Shown in pieces: positions 7,239 through 15,648 of a DNA stretch of 50,634 nucleotides. Under the pieces are notes generated by a model. The model saw nothing but the letters and a program-made list of their open reading frames with translations, was not told the DNA's origin and did not search any database. Source of the stretch: Planctomycetota bacterium (lineage in GTDB: Bacteria; Planctomycetota; MHYJ01; WSZJ01). The DNA is taken from NCBI GenBank assembly GCA_009773755.1, contig WSZJ01000051.1, forward strand, positions 1 through 50,634, given 5' to 3'. Position numbers and translations under genes: made by a program. Positions within the stretch are counted from its first letter, which is position 1. Every line of letters starts with the position of its first letter.

Positions 7239-9401
7239 CTATTTGTCTTTCTTCTCGTAGATGTAGGTCCACTTCGTGTCCGGCGGTTTCTCCACCAGCG
7301 TTTTCGAACGCTCCACGTACAGCTTCGACGGCCCGTCGTTCGGGTCGATCTCCAGCGCCTCAAGAAACCGCTGCTGCGCCGCCCTGAATTGCTGCATCCG
7401 GTAGGCCTGCAACCCGAGGTTGTAGCGCTCCATGCACTCCCGGGTTCGCGGTTCGAGCCGCCCTTTTTCGCACAAAAGCTCGTAAACCGTCACGGGAATC
7501 TGCTTTCCCTTCACCTTGATCAGGTCCAGCTCCCTGCACTCCATCGCGTCCTTCACCAGCTCGTACGTGTCCTGCCCGATCATCAGGTACGTGCTGTAGT
7601 CCTTGTTCGCGCTCTCCAGCCGCGCCGCCAGATTCACCGGGTCGCCCATCATCGTGTAGTTGAATTTGTCGTCGCTGCCCATGTTCCCGAAAATCATCTT
7701 TCCCGTGTTGAGGCCGATCCGCGCGAGGACGCTGACACCGTAAGACTTGATCCACCGCTCCCGCAGCCCCGCCAGCTCCTTCTGGTTGTCCAGCGCCGCC
7801 CGGCACGCCAGCACCGCATGGTCCTTCTGCTCGATCGGCGCATTCCAGAACGCCACGATCGCGTCGCCCTCGTACTTGTCCACCGTCCCCTTGAAGCGCT
7901 TGATCGAGTTCGTCATGAGCGTCAGGTATTCGTTCATGCGCGAGACGAGCTCGGAAGCGGTCATCTTTTCGGACATCGCCGTGAAGCCGGAGAGGTCGCT
8001 GAAGAACGCCGTGCCCACGCGTTCTTCGCCGCCGAGCTTGAAGAGCGACGGGTTCTCCTCGAGCATCGTCACGTACTCTGGAGTGAGATACGTCCCGAAC
8101 TTCGACCGGATGTCGCGCTTCTGCCGCCCTTCGACCGCGTAGTTCACGAGGGCGGAGCCCGTTGTCGCGAGGAGGAGTGCCATCGTTGGCGACACGATGT
8201 CGAGCCAAACGTGTCGGTGGCCAAGGAACCAGAAAGCTAGCCCGACATACCCGATCGCAACGGTGATCACGAGGGGCACCAGGAACCTGATGCGCATGGC
8301 AATCCCCGCGGCTGCAGCGAGGAGAGCGAGGGCAAAGACTGCGGCGATCACGACCCAGCGTGGTACGCGGTGCACGAACTCGTTCTGCAGGATCGTGTCG
8401 AGGGCGGCGGCGTGAACCTCGACGCCCAGCACGCGGGCGAGAGGAGAGGCCTTGAAGTCGAAGAGCCCTTCCGCTGACGCGCCGATCAGGACGACTTTTC
8501 CCCGGAAGTCTTCGGGATTGTATTTCACCGCCGCTTTGCCCTGCTTGTTCGCGATGATTCCCGCGAGTGTGAAACGATTCGGGTTGTACTCGCGGACCTT
8601 CGCTTTCCAACTGGCGCCGAACAGCCCCCGTTCGTCGACGTCGATGCGCCGATCGCCGATGGACGCTCCGCGATTGTCAAAAGTGACCGGTTGTCCCAGG
8701 TAGTCGGCGGCGAGCGCGACGGCGGGTGAAAGAAACGCCTTCCCGCCATGCGCATGTCCTACGGGATATCGCCGGGCCACGCCCTCCGGGTCGTTCTCAT
8801 CGACCCCGTAGGTCGGACTCACGATCCCCTTGGCTCCCGGGATGAGCGCATCCAGCGGGCCAGTAATGGTCGGGTGCGATTTCATCCACGGAGGCGCACT
8901 GCCGGCTGCGCGGGCATGAAGCGCGGGTATGCGTTCTTCGAACCGCTGCACCGGAGCATTGAAAGTCGCGAGGATGTAAACGTTGCCGGCGGCGGCGACC
9001 TTTTCGCTGAATCGCTTGTCCTGGTCGGGGAAGCGGCCGTGCTCGTCTTGAAACGAAAAATCAAGAAACACGGATTTCGCGCCCGCGGCAACGAGCCAGT
9101 CGATGGCGAGGGCGTACGCCGTGCGCGGCCAGGGCCAACCCTGCTTGTTGGCCTTGTAGACCGACTCGAGGTCGTCGTCCGTGAGTTCAACGACGACGAT
9201 GTCCTTGTGGATCTTCGCCGGGTCTGCGTACCTGCGGAAACGATCGTCGAGCGTTCTTCGTTCGAAGAGCTCAATTGCTTCCCAGCGGGCGGAGATCGAG
9301 AGGACAACTCCTACCGCAAGGGCGACGGCGAGTGCTTCCACGGCCCGCCGGGCGTGGGAGTGGTCGTGGAGCGTGGAACGGAGGCGGGAGAGCCAGGTCA
9401 C
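7239..9401 (-). CDS. CHASE2-domain membrane adenylate cyclase with C-terminal TPR
   Basis: About 720 residues. An N-terminal transmembrane helix is followed by a periplasmic CHASE2 sensor (about 40-330; VVVELTDDDLES, GAKSVFLDFSF, RGKVVLIGASAEGLFD). Three transmembrane helices (about 345-405) lead to a cytoplasmic class III cyclase domain with metal sites FFSDLSGFTAMSE and KYEGDAIVAFW, and FNYTMMGDPVNLAARLES for substrate. A short TPR-like tail follows (AAQQRFLEALEIDPNDG). It should make cAMP in response to an extracytoplasmic signal. The start is chosen as GTG 9401; an ATG at 9458 would translate an octanucleotide repeat. It is first in the leftward seven-gene run, so its product may signal envelope state. 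Confidence 0.9.
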   Translation of the reverse strand: MTWLSRLRSTLHDHSHARRAVEALAVALAVGVVLSISARWEAIELFERRTLDDRFRRYADPAKIHKDIVVVELTDDDLESVYKANKQGWPWPRTAYALAIDWLVAAGAKSVFLDFSFQDEHGRFPDQDKRFSEKVAAAGNVYILATFNAPVQRFEERIPALHARAAGSAPPWMKSHPTITGPLDALIPGAKGIVSPTYGVDENDPEGVARRYPVGHAHGGKAFLSPAVALAADYLGQPVTFDNRGASIGDRRIDVDERGLFGASWKAKVREYNPNRFTLAGIIANKQGKAAVKYNPEDFRGKVVLIGASAEGLFDFKASPLARVLGVEVHAAALDTILQNEFVHRVPRWVVIAAVFALALLAAAAGIAMRIRFLVPLVITVAIGYVGLAFWFLGHRHVWLDIVSPTMALLLATTGSALVNYAVEGRQKRDIRSKFGTYLTPEYVTMLEENPSLFKLGGEERVGTAFFSDLSGFTAMSEKMTASELVSRMNEYLTLMTNSIKRFKGTVDKYEGDAIVAFWNAPIEQKDHAVLACRAALDNQKELAGLRERWIKSYGVSVLARIGLNTGKMIFGNMGSDDKFNYTMMGDPVNLAARLESANKDYSTYLMIGQDTYELVKDAMECRELDLIKVKGKQIPVTVYELLCEKGRLEPRTRECMERYNLGLQAYRMQQFRAAQQRFLEALEIDPNDGPSKLYVERSKTLVEKPPDTKWTYIYEKKDK

Positions 9402-9420
9402 GGGGCGGGATTCTAACTGC

Positions 9421-9452
9421 GAGCGGGCATGTGGGCGAGCGGGCATGCGGGC
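9421..9452. repeat. octanucleotide repeat related to GAGCGGGC
   Basis: Four consecutive 8-base units alternate GAGCGGGC, ATGTGGGC, GAGCGGGC, ATGCGGGC, just upstream of the preferred start of the cyclase gene. The same GAGCGGGC unit forms a pure array at 23482-23521. The repeat argues that the longer N-terminal reading of the cyclase gene is not coding. Confidence 0.7.
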
Positions 9453-9498
9453 GGGCATCTACCGATGTTTTGTTTTCAACGCTTGCATGATGGCCTTT

Positions 9499-9532
9499 CC
9501 TGCCTCCTACCCCCTACCCACTACCCCCTGCC
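9499..9532. repeat. C/T-rich dispersed repeat (copy 1)
   Basis: A pyrimidine-only tract built from CCTCCTACCCCC, CTACCCACTACC and CCCTG words. Closely related words recur at 27037-27067 and, inverted, at 26979-27010. It lies between the divergent cyclase and etfB genes, upstream of the etfB promoter. Confidence 0.6.
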
Positions 9533-9541
9533 TTCGCATGA

Positions 9542-9569
9542 TTGACACTCACCTCTGCCGGGCTATCAT
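9542..9569 (+). promoter_or_regulatory. sigma-70-type promoter of etfB-etfA-aminotransferase
   Basis: TTGACA (9542-9547) and TATCAT (9564-9569) are separated by 16 bases, giving a near-consensus housekeeping promoter about 65 bases upstream of the etfB ATG. AAGGA precedes that ATG by eight bases. Confidence 0.65.
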
Positions 9570-9633
9570 GCGGTTCTCCCGCCAATGGTGCCGAACACCG
9601 CTTCCCTAAGTCACGCCTCTCCAAGGACTTAAG

Positions 9634-10386
9634 ATGAACATCGTGGTCTGCGTGAAGCGCGTTCCGGATTCCTCCGCGCGCATCAAGGTCGGCGCCGACA
9701 ACCGGACGATCGACCCGGCGGGCGTCGAGTACGTGCTCAACCCTTACGACGAATTCGCGGTCGAGGAAGCGCTGAAGATCAAAGAGAAGGCCGGCGCGGG
9801 CGAGGTCACGATTCTCGCGCTCGGCGGGCCGGAGTCGGCCGAGACGATCCGCAAGGGGCTCGCGATGGGCGCGGACAAGGGGATTCACCTGAAGGAGGGG
9901 ACGACCGGCCGCGATTTCATCGCGACGGCCCAGGCGATTGCCGCGGAGCTCAAGGGCCGGCCGCTCGATCTGCTGCTTTTCGGAAACAAGGCGATCGACG
10001 ACGACGGGACCCAGGTCGCGGCGATGGTCGCGACGCTCCTTGGCCTTCCCTTCGTCGGGGTCATCACGAAGCTCGAGCTGAACGGACGCACCGCGACGGC
10101 GCACCGTCCGGTCGAAGGCGGCGTCGAAGTCGTCGAGGTCGCGCTTCCCGCGTCGTTCTCCGCGCAGAAGGGCCTGAACGAACCGCGGTTCGCGAGCCTC
10201 AAGGGAATCATGGCCGCGAAGAAGAAGCCGCTCGAAGAAAAGCCTGCGGCGGCGGGCGAACCGCGGATGGAGCTGGTGAAGCTCGACAACCCGCCGGCGA
10301 GGCCGGCGCCCCGGATCGTCGGAACGGGGAAGGACGCGGTGCCGGCGCTGATGAAGTTGCTGAGAGAAGAGGCGAAAGTTATCTGA
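9634..10386 (+). CDS. etfB: electron transfer flavoprotein beta subunit
   Basis: A 250-residue EtfB. The AMP-binding beta subunit pairs with EtfA to carry electrons from acyl-CoA and other flavin dehydrogenases to the quinone pool. The family start MNIVVCVKRVPDSSARIKV, the NPYDEFAVEEAL segment and the LLFGNKAIDDDGTQV region are all clear, and the length is normal. The C-terminus (about 200-230) has a Lys/Glu/Pro-rich insert before the last helix. The next gene, etfA, starts 14 bases downstream, so this is a standard cotranscribed pair. Confidence 0.95.
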   Translation: MNIVVCVKRVPDSSARIKVGADNRTIDPAGVEYVLNPYDEFAVEEALKIKEKAGAGEVTILALGGPESAETIRKGLAMGADKGIHLKEGTTGRDFIATAQAIAAELKGRPLDLLLFGNKAIDDDGTQVAAMVATLLGLPFVGVITKLELNGRTATAHRPVEGGVEVVEVALPASFSAQKGLNEPRFASLKGIMAAKKKPLEEKPAAAGEPRMELVKLDNPPARPAPRIVGTGKDAVPALMKLLREEAKVI

Positions 10387-10399
10387 TTGCCAACGGGAG

Positions 10400-11383
10400 A
10401 TGCGCATGCCGGGTCCGGTGCTGGTGTTCGTGGAGCAGCGCGACGGGAAATTCAAGCGCGCCTCATATGAAGCGCTGAGCGAAGGGCGGCGGCTCGCGAC
10501 CGCGCTCGGCGTGCCGCTTCATGCGGTCACGGTGGGGGCCGGAATCGCCGACGCGGCGAAGGAATTCGCGCATTACGGCGCGGATGCGATCAAGGTCGCG
10601 GACCATGCGAAATTGCAGACCTACGCGAATGCCGCCTGGGCGCGCGTCATCGCGAAGCAGGGCGCCGGGGCTTCCGCGATCCTCATCACCGCGAGCGCTC
10701 TGGGGAAGGACCTGGCCGGGCATGTCGCCGGGATGCTCGGGACGAGCGTGGCGCAGGACTGCACAGAGCTGCATGTCGAAGGCGGGCGAATTCTTGCGAA
10801 GCGGCCCGTTTACGCGGGAAAGGCGTATGCGACGGTCGCCGTGAAGGCCGGGCCTCTGCTCGCGACGCTTCGCCCGAATGTTTTCAAGGCCGCGGCACCC
10901 GACGCTTCGAGATCCGTCGAGGTCGAGAACCTTCCGATCGATGCGCAGGACGCCGATTTCCGCGCGGTCGTGAAGGAAATCCTGGCGAGCGCTTCGAAAA
11001 AGATCGAACTGACCGAGGCGAAGGTGATCGTGAGCGGCGGCCGTGGGATGAAGGGTCCGGAGAACTGGGGTCTCATCACGGATCTGGCGGCGGCGTTCGG
11101 CGGCGCGCACGGCGCTTCGAGGGCGGTGGTCGACGCGGGCTGGCGGCCGCACGAGGAGCAGGTGGGGCAGACGGGGAAGACGGTGAGCCCGACCTTGTAC
11201 GTCGCGTGCGGAATCTCCGGCGCCATCCAGCACCTCGCGGGGATGAGCAGCTCGAAGTTCATCGTCGCGATCAACAAGGACCCCGATGCGCCCATCTTCA
11301 AAATCGCGAATTACGGTATCGTGGGCGACGTCTTCGAAATTCTTCCCGTGCTGACGGCCGAGGTGAAGAAACTCCGCGAATGA
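10400..11383 (+). CDS. etfA: electron transfer flavoprotein alpha subunit
   Basis: A 327-residue EtfA, the FAD-binding partner of EtfB. The N-terminal domain starts GPVLVFVEQRDGKFKRAS. The FAD domain holds the family signatures VIVSGGRGMKGPENWG (about 212-227), the QVGQTGKTVSPTLYVACGISGAIQH block and the C-terminal NKDPDAPIFKIANYGIVGD. ATG 10400 has GGGAG upstream; a second ATG two codons later is equally possible. Its TGA overlaps the ATG of the aminotransferase gene by four bases. Confidence 0.95.
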   Translation: MRMPGPVLVFVEQRDGKFKRASYEALSEGRRLATALGVPLHAVTVGAGIADAAKEFAHYGADAIKVADHAKLQTYANAAWARVIAKQGAGASAILITASALGKDLAGHVAGMLGTSVAQDCTELHVEGGRILAKRPVYAGKAYATVAVKAGPLLATLRPNVFKAAAPDASRSVEVENLPIDAQDADFRAVVKEILASASKKIELTEAKVIVSGGRGMKGPENWGLITDLAAAFGGAHGASRAVVDAGWRPHEEQVGQTGKTVSPTLYVACGISGAIQHLAGMSSSKFIVAINKDPDAPIFKIANYGIVGDVFEILPVLTAEVKKLRE

Positions 11384-12567
11384 ACCGGCGCATCAAAGCC
11401 GTCCCTCCCTCGCTCACGCTCGCCATCGCGGCGAAGGCGGCGGCGATGAAGGAGAAGGGCGAGGACGTGATCTCGCTTTCGGCGGGGGAGCCGGACTTCG
11501 ACACGCCGCAGCCGGTGAAGGACGCGGCGATCAAGGCGATCCGCGAGGGGCAGACGAAGTACACGCCGTCGATCGGAATGCCGAGCCTGAGGCGCGCGAT
11601 CGCCGAGAAGCTGCACGCGGAAAACGGCCTCAAGTACGACCACACGCAGGTCTTCGTCTCCGTCGGCGCCAAGCAGTGCCTCTTCGACCTGACGTTCGTG
11701 CTGTGCGACGAAGGGGACGACGTGCTGATCCCTTCGCCGTACTGGCTTTCGACGCCGGAGATGGCGAAGCTCTGCGGCGCGAACCCGGTCTTTGTCCCGT
11801 GCCCGGAGGAAATGGGGTTCATGCTCACGGCCGACGCCGTGCGAAAGGCGTGGACGCCGAAGACGCGGATGATCGTGATCAACACGCCGAACAATCCTTC
11901 GGGTGCGGTTTACGACGAAAGAGAGCTGATCGCGATCGGGAAATTCTGCGTCGAGAAGAAGATTTTCGTGGTGAGCGACGAGATCTACGAAAAGATGATC
12001 TACAACGGGAAGAAGCACCACTCGATCCTCGAGCTCGTCCCTGAATTGCGCGAGCAGGCGGCCTTCGTCGGCGGCTTTTCGAAGACCTGGTCCATGACCG
12101 GCTGGCGCGTCGGCTATGCGGCAGCCCCCAGGGACGTCGTCGACGCCTGCGACCGCCTCCAGGGCCACATGACCGCCAACACCGCCACCCCCAGCCAGCA
12201 CGCAGCCCTCGCCGCCATGATCCTCGACGAGTCGTTCACGGACGCGATGATCAAGGAATTCGACAAGCGCCGGAGATTCTGCGTCGAGCGCATCCGGAAG
12301 ATCCCCGGCGTCTCCACCGTCGAACCCCACGGCGCGTTCTATTTCCTGATCCGCGTCGACGGCCTGTACGGAAAGAGCATCGGTGGAAAGAAGGTGACGG
12401 ATTCGCTGACGTTCTGCGAAGCGCTCCTGGAGAAGGAGAAGCTCGCTGCGGTGCCGGGCGTCGCATTCGGGACCGACAGGCACGTGCGCATCAGCTACGC
12501 GACCTCAATGGGCGCGCTGGAGAAGGGGTTGGACCGGATGGAGAGGTTCGTCCGTGCGCTGGCCTAG
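11380..12567 (+). CDS. class I aminotransferase (aspartate aminotransferase type)
   Basis: A 395-residue fold-type I PLP enzyme of the aspartate/prephenate aminotransferase subgroup. It carries the N-terminal SAGEPDFDTPQPV substrate-binding motif, NTPNNPSGAVYD with the PLP-contacting Asn, VSDEIYEKM with the PLP-nitrogen Asp, and the Schiff-base lysine in GGFSKTWSMTGWRVGY. A C-terminal Arg (VRISYATS) would bind the substrate alpha-carboxylate. ATG 11380 overlaps the etfA stop (ATGA). Coupling to etfAB suggests it joins amino-acid breakdown to electron transfer, but the family is broad and aspartate is only the likeliest substrate. Confidence 0.9.
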   Translation: MNRRIKAVPPSLTLAIAAKAAAMKEKGEDVISLSAGEPDFDTPQPVKDAAIKAIREGQTKYTPSIGMPSLRRAIAEKLHAENGLKYDHTQVFVSVGAKQCLFDLTFVLCDEGDDVLIPSPYWLSTPEMAKLCGANPVFVPCPEEMGFMLTADAVRKAWTPKTRMIVINTPNNPSGAVYDERELIAIGKFCVEKKIFVVSDEIYEKMIYNGKKHHSILELVPELREQAAFVGGFSKTWSMTGWRVGYAAAPRDVVDACDRLQGHMTANTATPSQHAALAAMILDESFTDAMIKEFDKRRRFCVERIRKIPGVSTVEPHGAFYFLIRVDGLYGKSIGGKKVTDSLTFCEALLEKEKLAAVPGVAFGTDRHVRISYATSMGALEKGLDRMERFVRALA

Positions 12568-12937
12568 TCTCGTTGCAATCACGATCATTCTCTTCCCTGG
12601 GTGCGGGTCGCCGCGTCTAACTGAACCCGCAACGTCAAAGGACGTGAACCCGCTGCAGGCAGACTCCAGAGCCGACCTCAATTTCGAAGTCCGTGCCGTC
12701 GCGCAAATGACCGATCCGGATTTCGGGAATGCAGCAGCGCGCGCCGGGCTTTCGACGTCCCTTCAATCCACATGTTCCGGGCTGCTTATCGATGGCAAGG
12801 GCTTCGCAAATCCTGATGATCATTGCAATGCAACGGGTTTCGGAAATGGTTTTCAGCCTTGGCGTGGCTCCCGGTGGAACCTTCCGTTCTCGGGCGACAT
12901 CGACCCCGGCATGCTCGACCTGGGGCAATACCGATGA
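12554..12937 (+). CDS. hypothetical small lipoprotein
   Basis: A 127-residue frame starting at GTG 12554, overlapping the aminotransferase end by 14 bases. The N-terminus (VAITIILFPGCGS) looks like a short lipoprotein signal with Cys 17. The rest is hydrophilic with two further cysteines and no family I know. No good Shine-Dalgarno is visible and the antisense frame is also open, so this could be non-coding. It points towards a TPR gene 21 bases beyond. Confidence 0.35.
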   Translation: MRWPSLVAITIILFPGCGSPRLTEPATSKDVNPLQADSRADLNFEVRAVAQMTDPDFGNAAARAGLSTSLQSTCSGLLIDGKGFANPDDHCNATGFGNGFQPWRGSRWNLPFSGDIDPGMLDLGQYR

Positions 12938-12958
12938 CGTCGGGGCGAGATCTGTCGC

Positions 12959-14557
12959 TCAGGCTGTCGCCCCGTCAAAGGGAATAATCCCGGCGGCGGC
13001 GCACTTCTCGCGCATCTCGCCAGTCTTGAGCGCGAGGTCCGGATCCCCGAGCTGGCGCAGGAGCGCCGCCCCTTCCAGCCAGGTTTCCCTCGCCTCAGCT
13101 GCCCGCCCGCTGGACAACCGGAACACGGCGAGCTCGCAGAGGTGAAGGCCCTCAAATCGCCGGTTTCGGACTTCGCGGTGGATGGCGATCGCCTGCTCGA
13201 ACAGGACCTGCGCCCTGTCGAGCTTGCCCGCGCCATGCAGAAGCTGGGCCAGGTTTCCCGAGGCCACGCCTTCCGAGCGCCGGTCCCTGACCTCACGATG
13301 AGTGGCGAGCGCCTGTTCGTAGATTCGCTCTGCCTGCGCAACGCGCCCCGTCACCCAGAAAATGTTCGCCAGGCTTCCCAGCGTGACGCCCTCGAATCGC
13401 CGGTTTCCGACTTCCCGGTGAATGCGAAGCGCTTCCTCGCAGGCACGCTCCGCCATTTCGAGCCGGCCTGTCTCCTTGTAGAGGATGGCCCGGTTCCCGA
13501 GCGTGATTCCCTCCACCGCGCGGTCGCCGACCTCGCGGAGCCGGTTGATCGACAGCTCGAATTCGCGCTCGGCCTCGTCGCGACGCCCCGCGCGCACATT
13601 CAGGCCGGCAAGATTTCCGAGCACGATCCCCTCGAATCTCCGGTCCCCGACTTCGCGATGGATGGCGAGCGCCTCGGCCTGCATCCGGCGCGCTTCCTCG
13701 ATCCGCCCCGATTCCTGGTACAGCAGGGCGAGGCTCCCCAGCACGATTCCCTCGTGCGGCCGGTTTCCGATCTCGCGCTGGATCTGAAGCGATTGTGCGT
13801 AGCCTCGCTCCGCTTCCGGAATTCTGCCGGTCGCCGTCTGAAGATTTGCCAGGCTTCTGAGCGTCACGCCCTCCAGGTGGCGGTCGCCCGCCCCGCGAAA
13901 GATCGCGATGGCCTCCGCGTAGGCGGCTTCCGCTTCTACCACGCGCCCGGTGTCTCCCAGCAAAGTTGCCAGGTCCGCCAGCGCCTTCGCTTCCAGCCGT
14001 CGCTCGCCGGCGGCCCGAAACGACGCGAGGGCCTGGGCAAACAGCGGCTCCGCAATCTTGCGCCGGCCCGCAAGGGCGGCCATCGCGCCGGACCGGCGAA
14101 GCGATTCCGCTTTCTCGCTTCCGGTTGAGAGCTCGGCGAACCTCTGCCATGCGAGTTCGGCAGCGGCCGGCTGGAGGTGCCTCTCGGCATGTTCGGCGGC
14201 GCGGCGTTCGTACAGCTTGCGGGCGGAGAGCGCGGCAGCCGGCTGCAGGCCGCCGGGATGGCGTCCCAGCCGGAGGTGTTCGGCGAGCTCTTGCGCGAAC
14301 GGATCGGCGGAATGCGGCCTGAACGGAGCCGGCACGGGTTGGTGCAGCGGCGGCGGCTCGGGTGGCCGGCCGCCCGCTTGCCTCTCGATCGCCACAAAGG
14401 CCAGGGCGTGGAGCCGCGCGCGGTCGCCGGGGAGCTGAAGCTGGTAGGCGGCGTCGCGCAGGAGAGCGTGGCGGAAGAGGTAAGCCTGCTCCAGCGTGCG
14501 CGAGCGGAGCGAGTCGACGGACTCAGCATTCACGCGGGCCTCCCGGGAAGCCGGCAT
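12959..14557 (-). CDS. TPR protein with STAND-like FRHALLRDAAYQ module, paralogue 1
   Basis: About 532 residues from ATG 14557; GTG 14533 with GGGAGG upstream is a strong alternative. Near the N-terminus lies AYLFRHALLRDAAYQLQLPG, then a repeat-free helical stretch. About eight 40-residue TPR-like units follow, of the type EALAIHREVGDRRFEG-x-x-LGNLA-x-LY-x-ETGR, and a conserved tail REKCAAAGIIPFD. The FRHALLRDAAYQ motif resembles the helical segment joining ATPase to TPRs in large STAND/cyclase-ATPase-TPR regulators. Here no ATPase or cyclase part is encoded and lspA lies just upstream, leaving no room for one. The units give an exact 120-base DNA periodicity. Likely a protein-interaction scaffold; function unknown. 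Confidence 0.8.
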   Translation of the reverse strand: MPASREARVNAESVDSLRSRTLEQAYLFRHALLRDAAYQLQLPGDRARLHALAFVAIERQAGGRPPEPPPLHQPVPAPFRPHSADPFAQELAEHLRLGRHPGGLQPAAALSARKLYERRAAEHAERHLQPAAAELAWQRFAELSTGSEKAESLRRSGAMAALAGRRKIAEPLFAQALASFRAAGERRLEAKALADLATLLGDTGRVVEAEAAYAEAIAIFRGAGDRHLEGVTLRSLANLQTATGRIPEAERGYAQSLQIQREIGNRPHEGIVLGSLALLYQESGRIEEARRMQAEALAIHREVGDRRFEGIVLGNLAGLNVRAGRRDEAEREFELSINRLREVGDRAVEGITLGNRAILYKETGRLEMAERACEEALRIHREVGNRRFEGVTLGSLANIFWVTGRVAQAERIYEQALATHREVRDRRSEGVASGNLAQLLHGAGKLDRAQVLFEQAIAIHREVRNRRFEGLHLCELAVFRLSSGRAAEARETWLEGAALLRQLGDPDLALKTGEMREKCAAAGIIPFDGATA

Positions 14558-14638
14558 TCTGCGGAGGACGGGAACTGGAGTCAAACGCGCGGCCCGGCGC
14601 TGCCATCCTCCGCCACCATGACGTGCGTCGGCTTCGGT

Positions 14639-15208
14639 TCAATGACGACTCGCAGCTGCGCTGCCGCCTCGTCCCGGATCCGCTTCAGCTCCGCGTTCCG
14701 CGGCCAGTGTCCGGGGTCTGGCCGCGAAGAACTGCTCGATCGCGAACAGGGCGGCGCCGATGCAGATCAGGGAGTCGGCGACATTGAAGATCGGGAAGCG
14801 GATGCAGGTGACGTGGACGAAATCGCGCACCGCGCCGAATGCGATCCGGTCGTACAGGTTCCCGATCGTTCCGCCCGCGATGAGCGCGAGCGCGGCGGTG
14901 AGCGGCCAGCCCGGCGACCGGGCGCGGAGAAACGCGGCGCCGATGACCGTGAGCGCGACGAGGGAGAGGCAGACGATGAACCACCGCGCGTTCCGGTCCG
15001 ACAGCAGGCTCCATGCGATCCCGGGATTCGTCGCGGTCTCGAAGCGGAGAATGCCGGCCACGACCTCGCGCGCGCGCCCCGTATCCGGCGGGCCGATGCG
15101 GGCGAACGCTTCGGACTTGCTCCAGAGGTCCAGCGACGCGGTGAGGACCACGACGGCGACGAAGACGGCGCGTCTCAGACCAGCTCGATCATCACGCGCC
15201 ACGTGCAT
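14639..15208 (-). CDS. lspA: lipoprotein signal peptidase (SPase II)
   Basis: A 189-residue LspA, the inner-membrane aspartic protease that removes lipoprotein signal peptides after diacylglyceryl transfer. Four hydrophobic helices are visible. The catalytic aspartates lie in GGTIGNLYDRIAFGAVRDF and FPIFNVADSLICIG, and NPGIAW matches the conserved NxGxAF/W box. A C-terminal Ala/Arg-rich tail of about 25 residues extends beyond the usual length. This enzyme would process the many lipoproteins encoded in this window. It lies upstream of a TPR gene on the same strand with an 80-base gap. Confidence 0.9.
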   Translation of the reverse strand: MHVARDDRAGLRRAVFVAVVVLTASLDLWSKSEAFARIGPPDTGRAREVVAGILRFETATNPGIAWSLLSDRNARWFIVCLSLVALTVIGAAFLRARSPGWPLTAALALIAGGTIGNLYDRIAFGAVRDFVHVTCIRFPIFNVADSLICIGAALFAIEQFFAARPRTLAAERGAEADPGRGGSAAASRH

Positions 15209-15359
15209 TCCGCCACCGCCCTTCCGCTTGCCGGCACGAGGTCGGGCGCCGGACCGGCAGAAGAGGTGCGTTTCCCGCGTCTTCTTTCAGCAAGTCCAAG
15301 GTGGCCCCGGCGATGCCCACTCTGTCAGTTCCGCCCTCTTCGCGGCGCGAGCCTTTGCC

Positions 15360-15428
15360 GTAATGCAGAAATAAATGTTTGTAATACAGTAATATGATAA
15401 TTTCATACATCAACCAGGAGGGACACGC
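15360..15428 (+). promoter_or_regulatory. AT-rich promoter region and strong RBS
   Basis: A markedly AT-rich patch (15370-15412, including TAATATGATAAT) stands out from GC-rich surroundings between lspA (leftward) and a small lipoprotein gene. It ends in AGGAGGG six bases before the ATG at 15429. I cannot choose a single -35/-10 pair with confidence. Confidence 0.45.
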
Positions 15429-15638
15429 ATGCCACTCTTCAAGCGCACGGTCGTGACGATGATCCTCCTTGTTCCCGCCCTCCTCGGCTGCCGCCCCCGC
15501 CCAGCCCCTTCAGCTCCCTCCTCCCCAACCACGAAGCCCAACCAGGAGGTCGCGATGCCCCAGCCCGATGAGCGCCCTGGTGCAAACAGCGTCGCGCGCA
15601 GGGCCGCCGTTCTCGCGCTTGTCTCTTACCGATCCTGA
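15429..15638 (+). CDS. small proline-rich lipoprotein
   Basis: A 69-residue protein with the signal KRTVVTMILLVPALLGC (lipobox Cys 21), followed by a Pro/Ser-rich, probably disordered segment. The ATG is preceded by an excellent Shine-Dalgarno (AGGAGGG), which is the main support. The C-terminal half is unremarkable. It may be cotranscribed with the DoxX-like gene 10 bases downstream. No family recognised. Confidence 0.55.
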   Translation: MPLFKRTVVTMILLVPALLGCRPRPAPSAPSSPTTKPNQEVAMPQPDERPGANSVARRAAVLALVSYRS

Positions 15639-15648
15639 TGGCGATTCA

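Noticed and set aside
9402-9458. upstream ATG at 9458 as the start of the CHASE2 cyclase
   Set aside because: It would translate the octanucleotide repeat into a Pro/Ala/Arg/His-rich segment not expected before CHASE2; GTG 9401 is preferred, although it lacks a clear ribosome site.
12635-12928. 97-codon minus-strand frame opposite the small lipoprotein frame
   Set aside because: No signal, motif or ribosome site; the plus-strand frame at least has a lipobox, and neither is strong.
13140-14000. regular 120-base repeats considered as a CRISPR or satellite array
   Set aside because: Repeats are coding, in frame, diverged, and encode TPR-like 40-residue units; there are no short conserved repeats with unique spacers.
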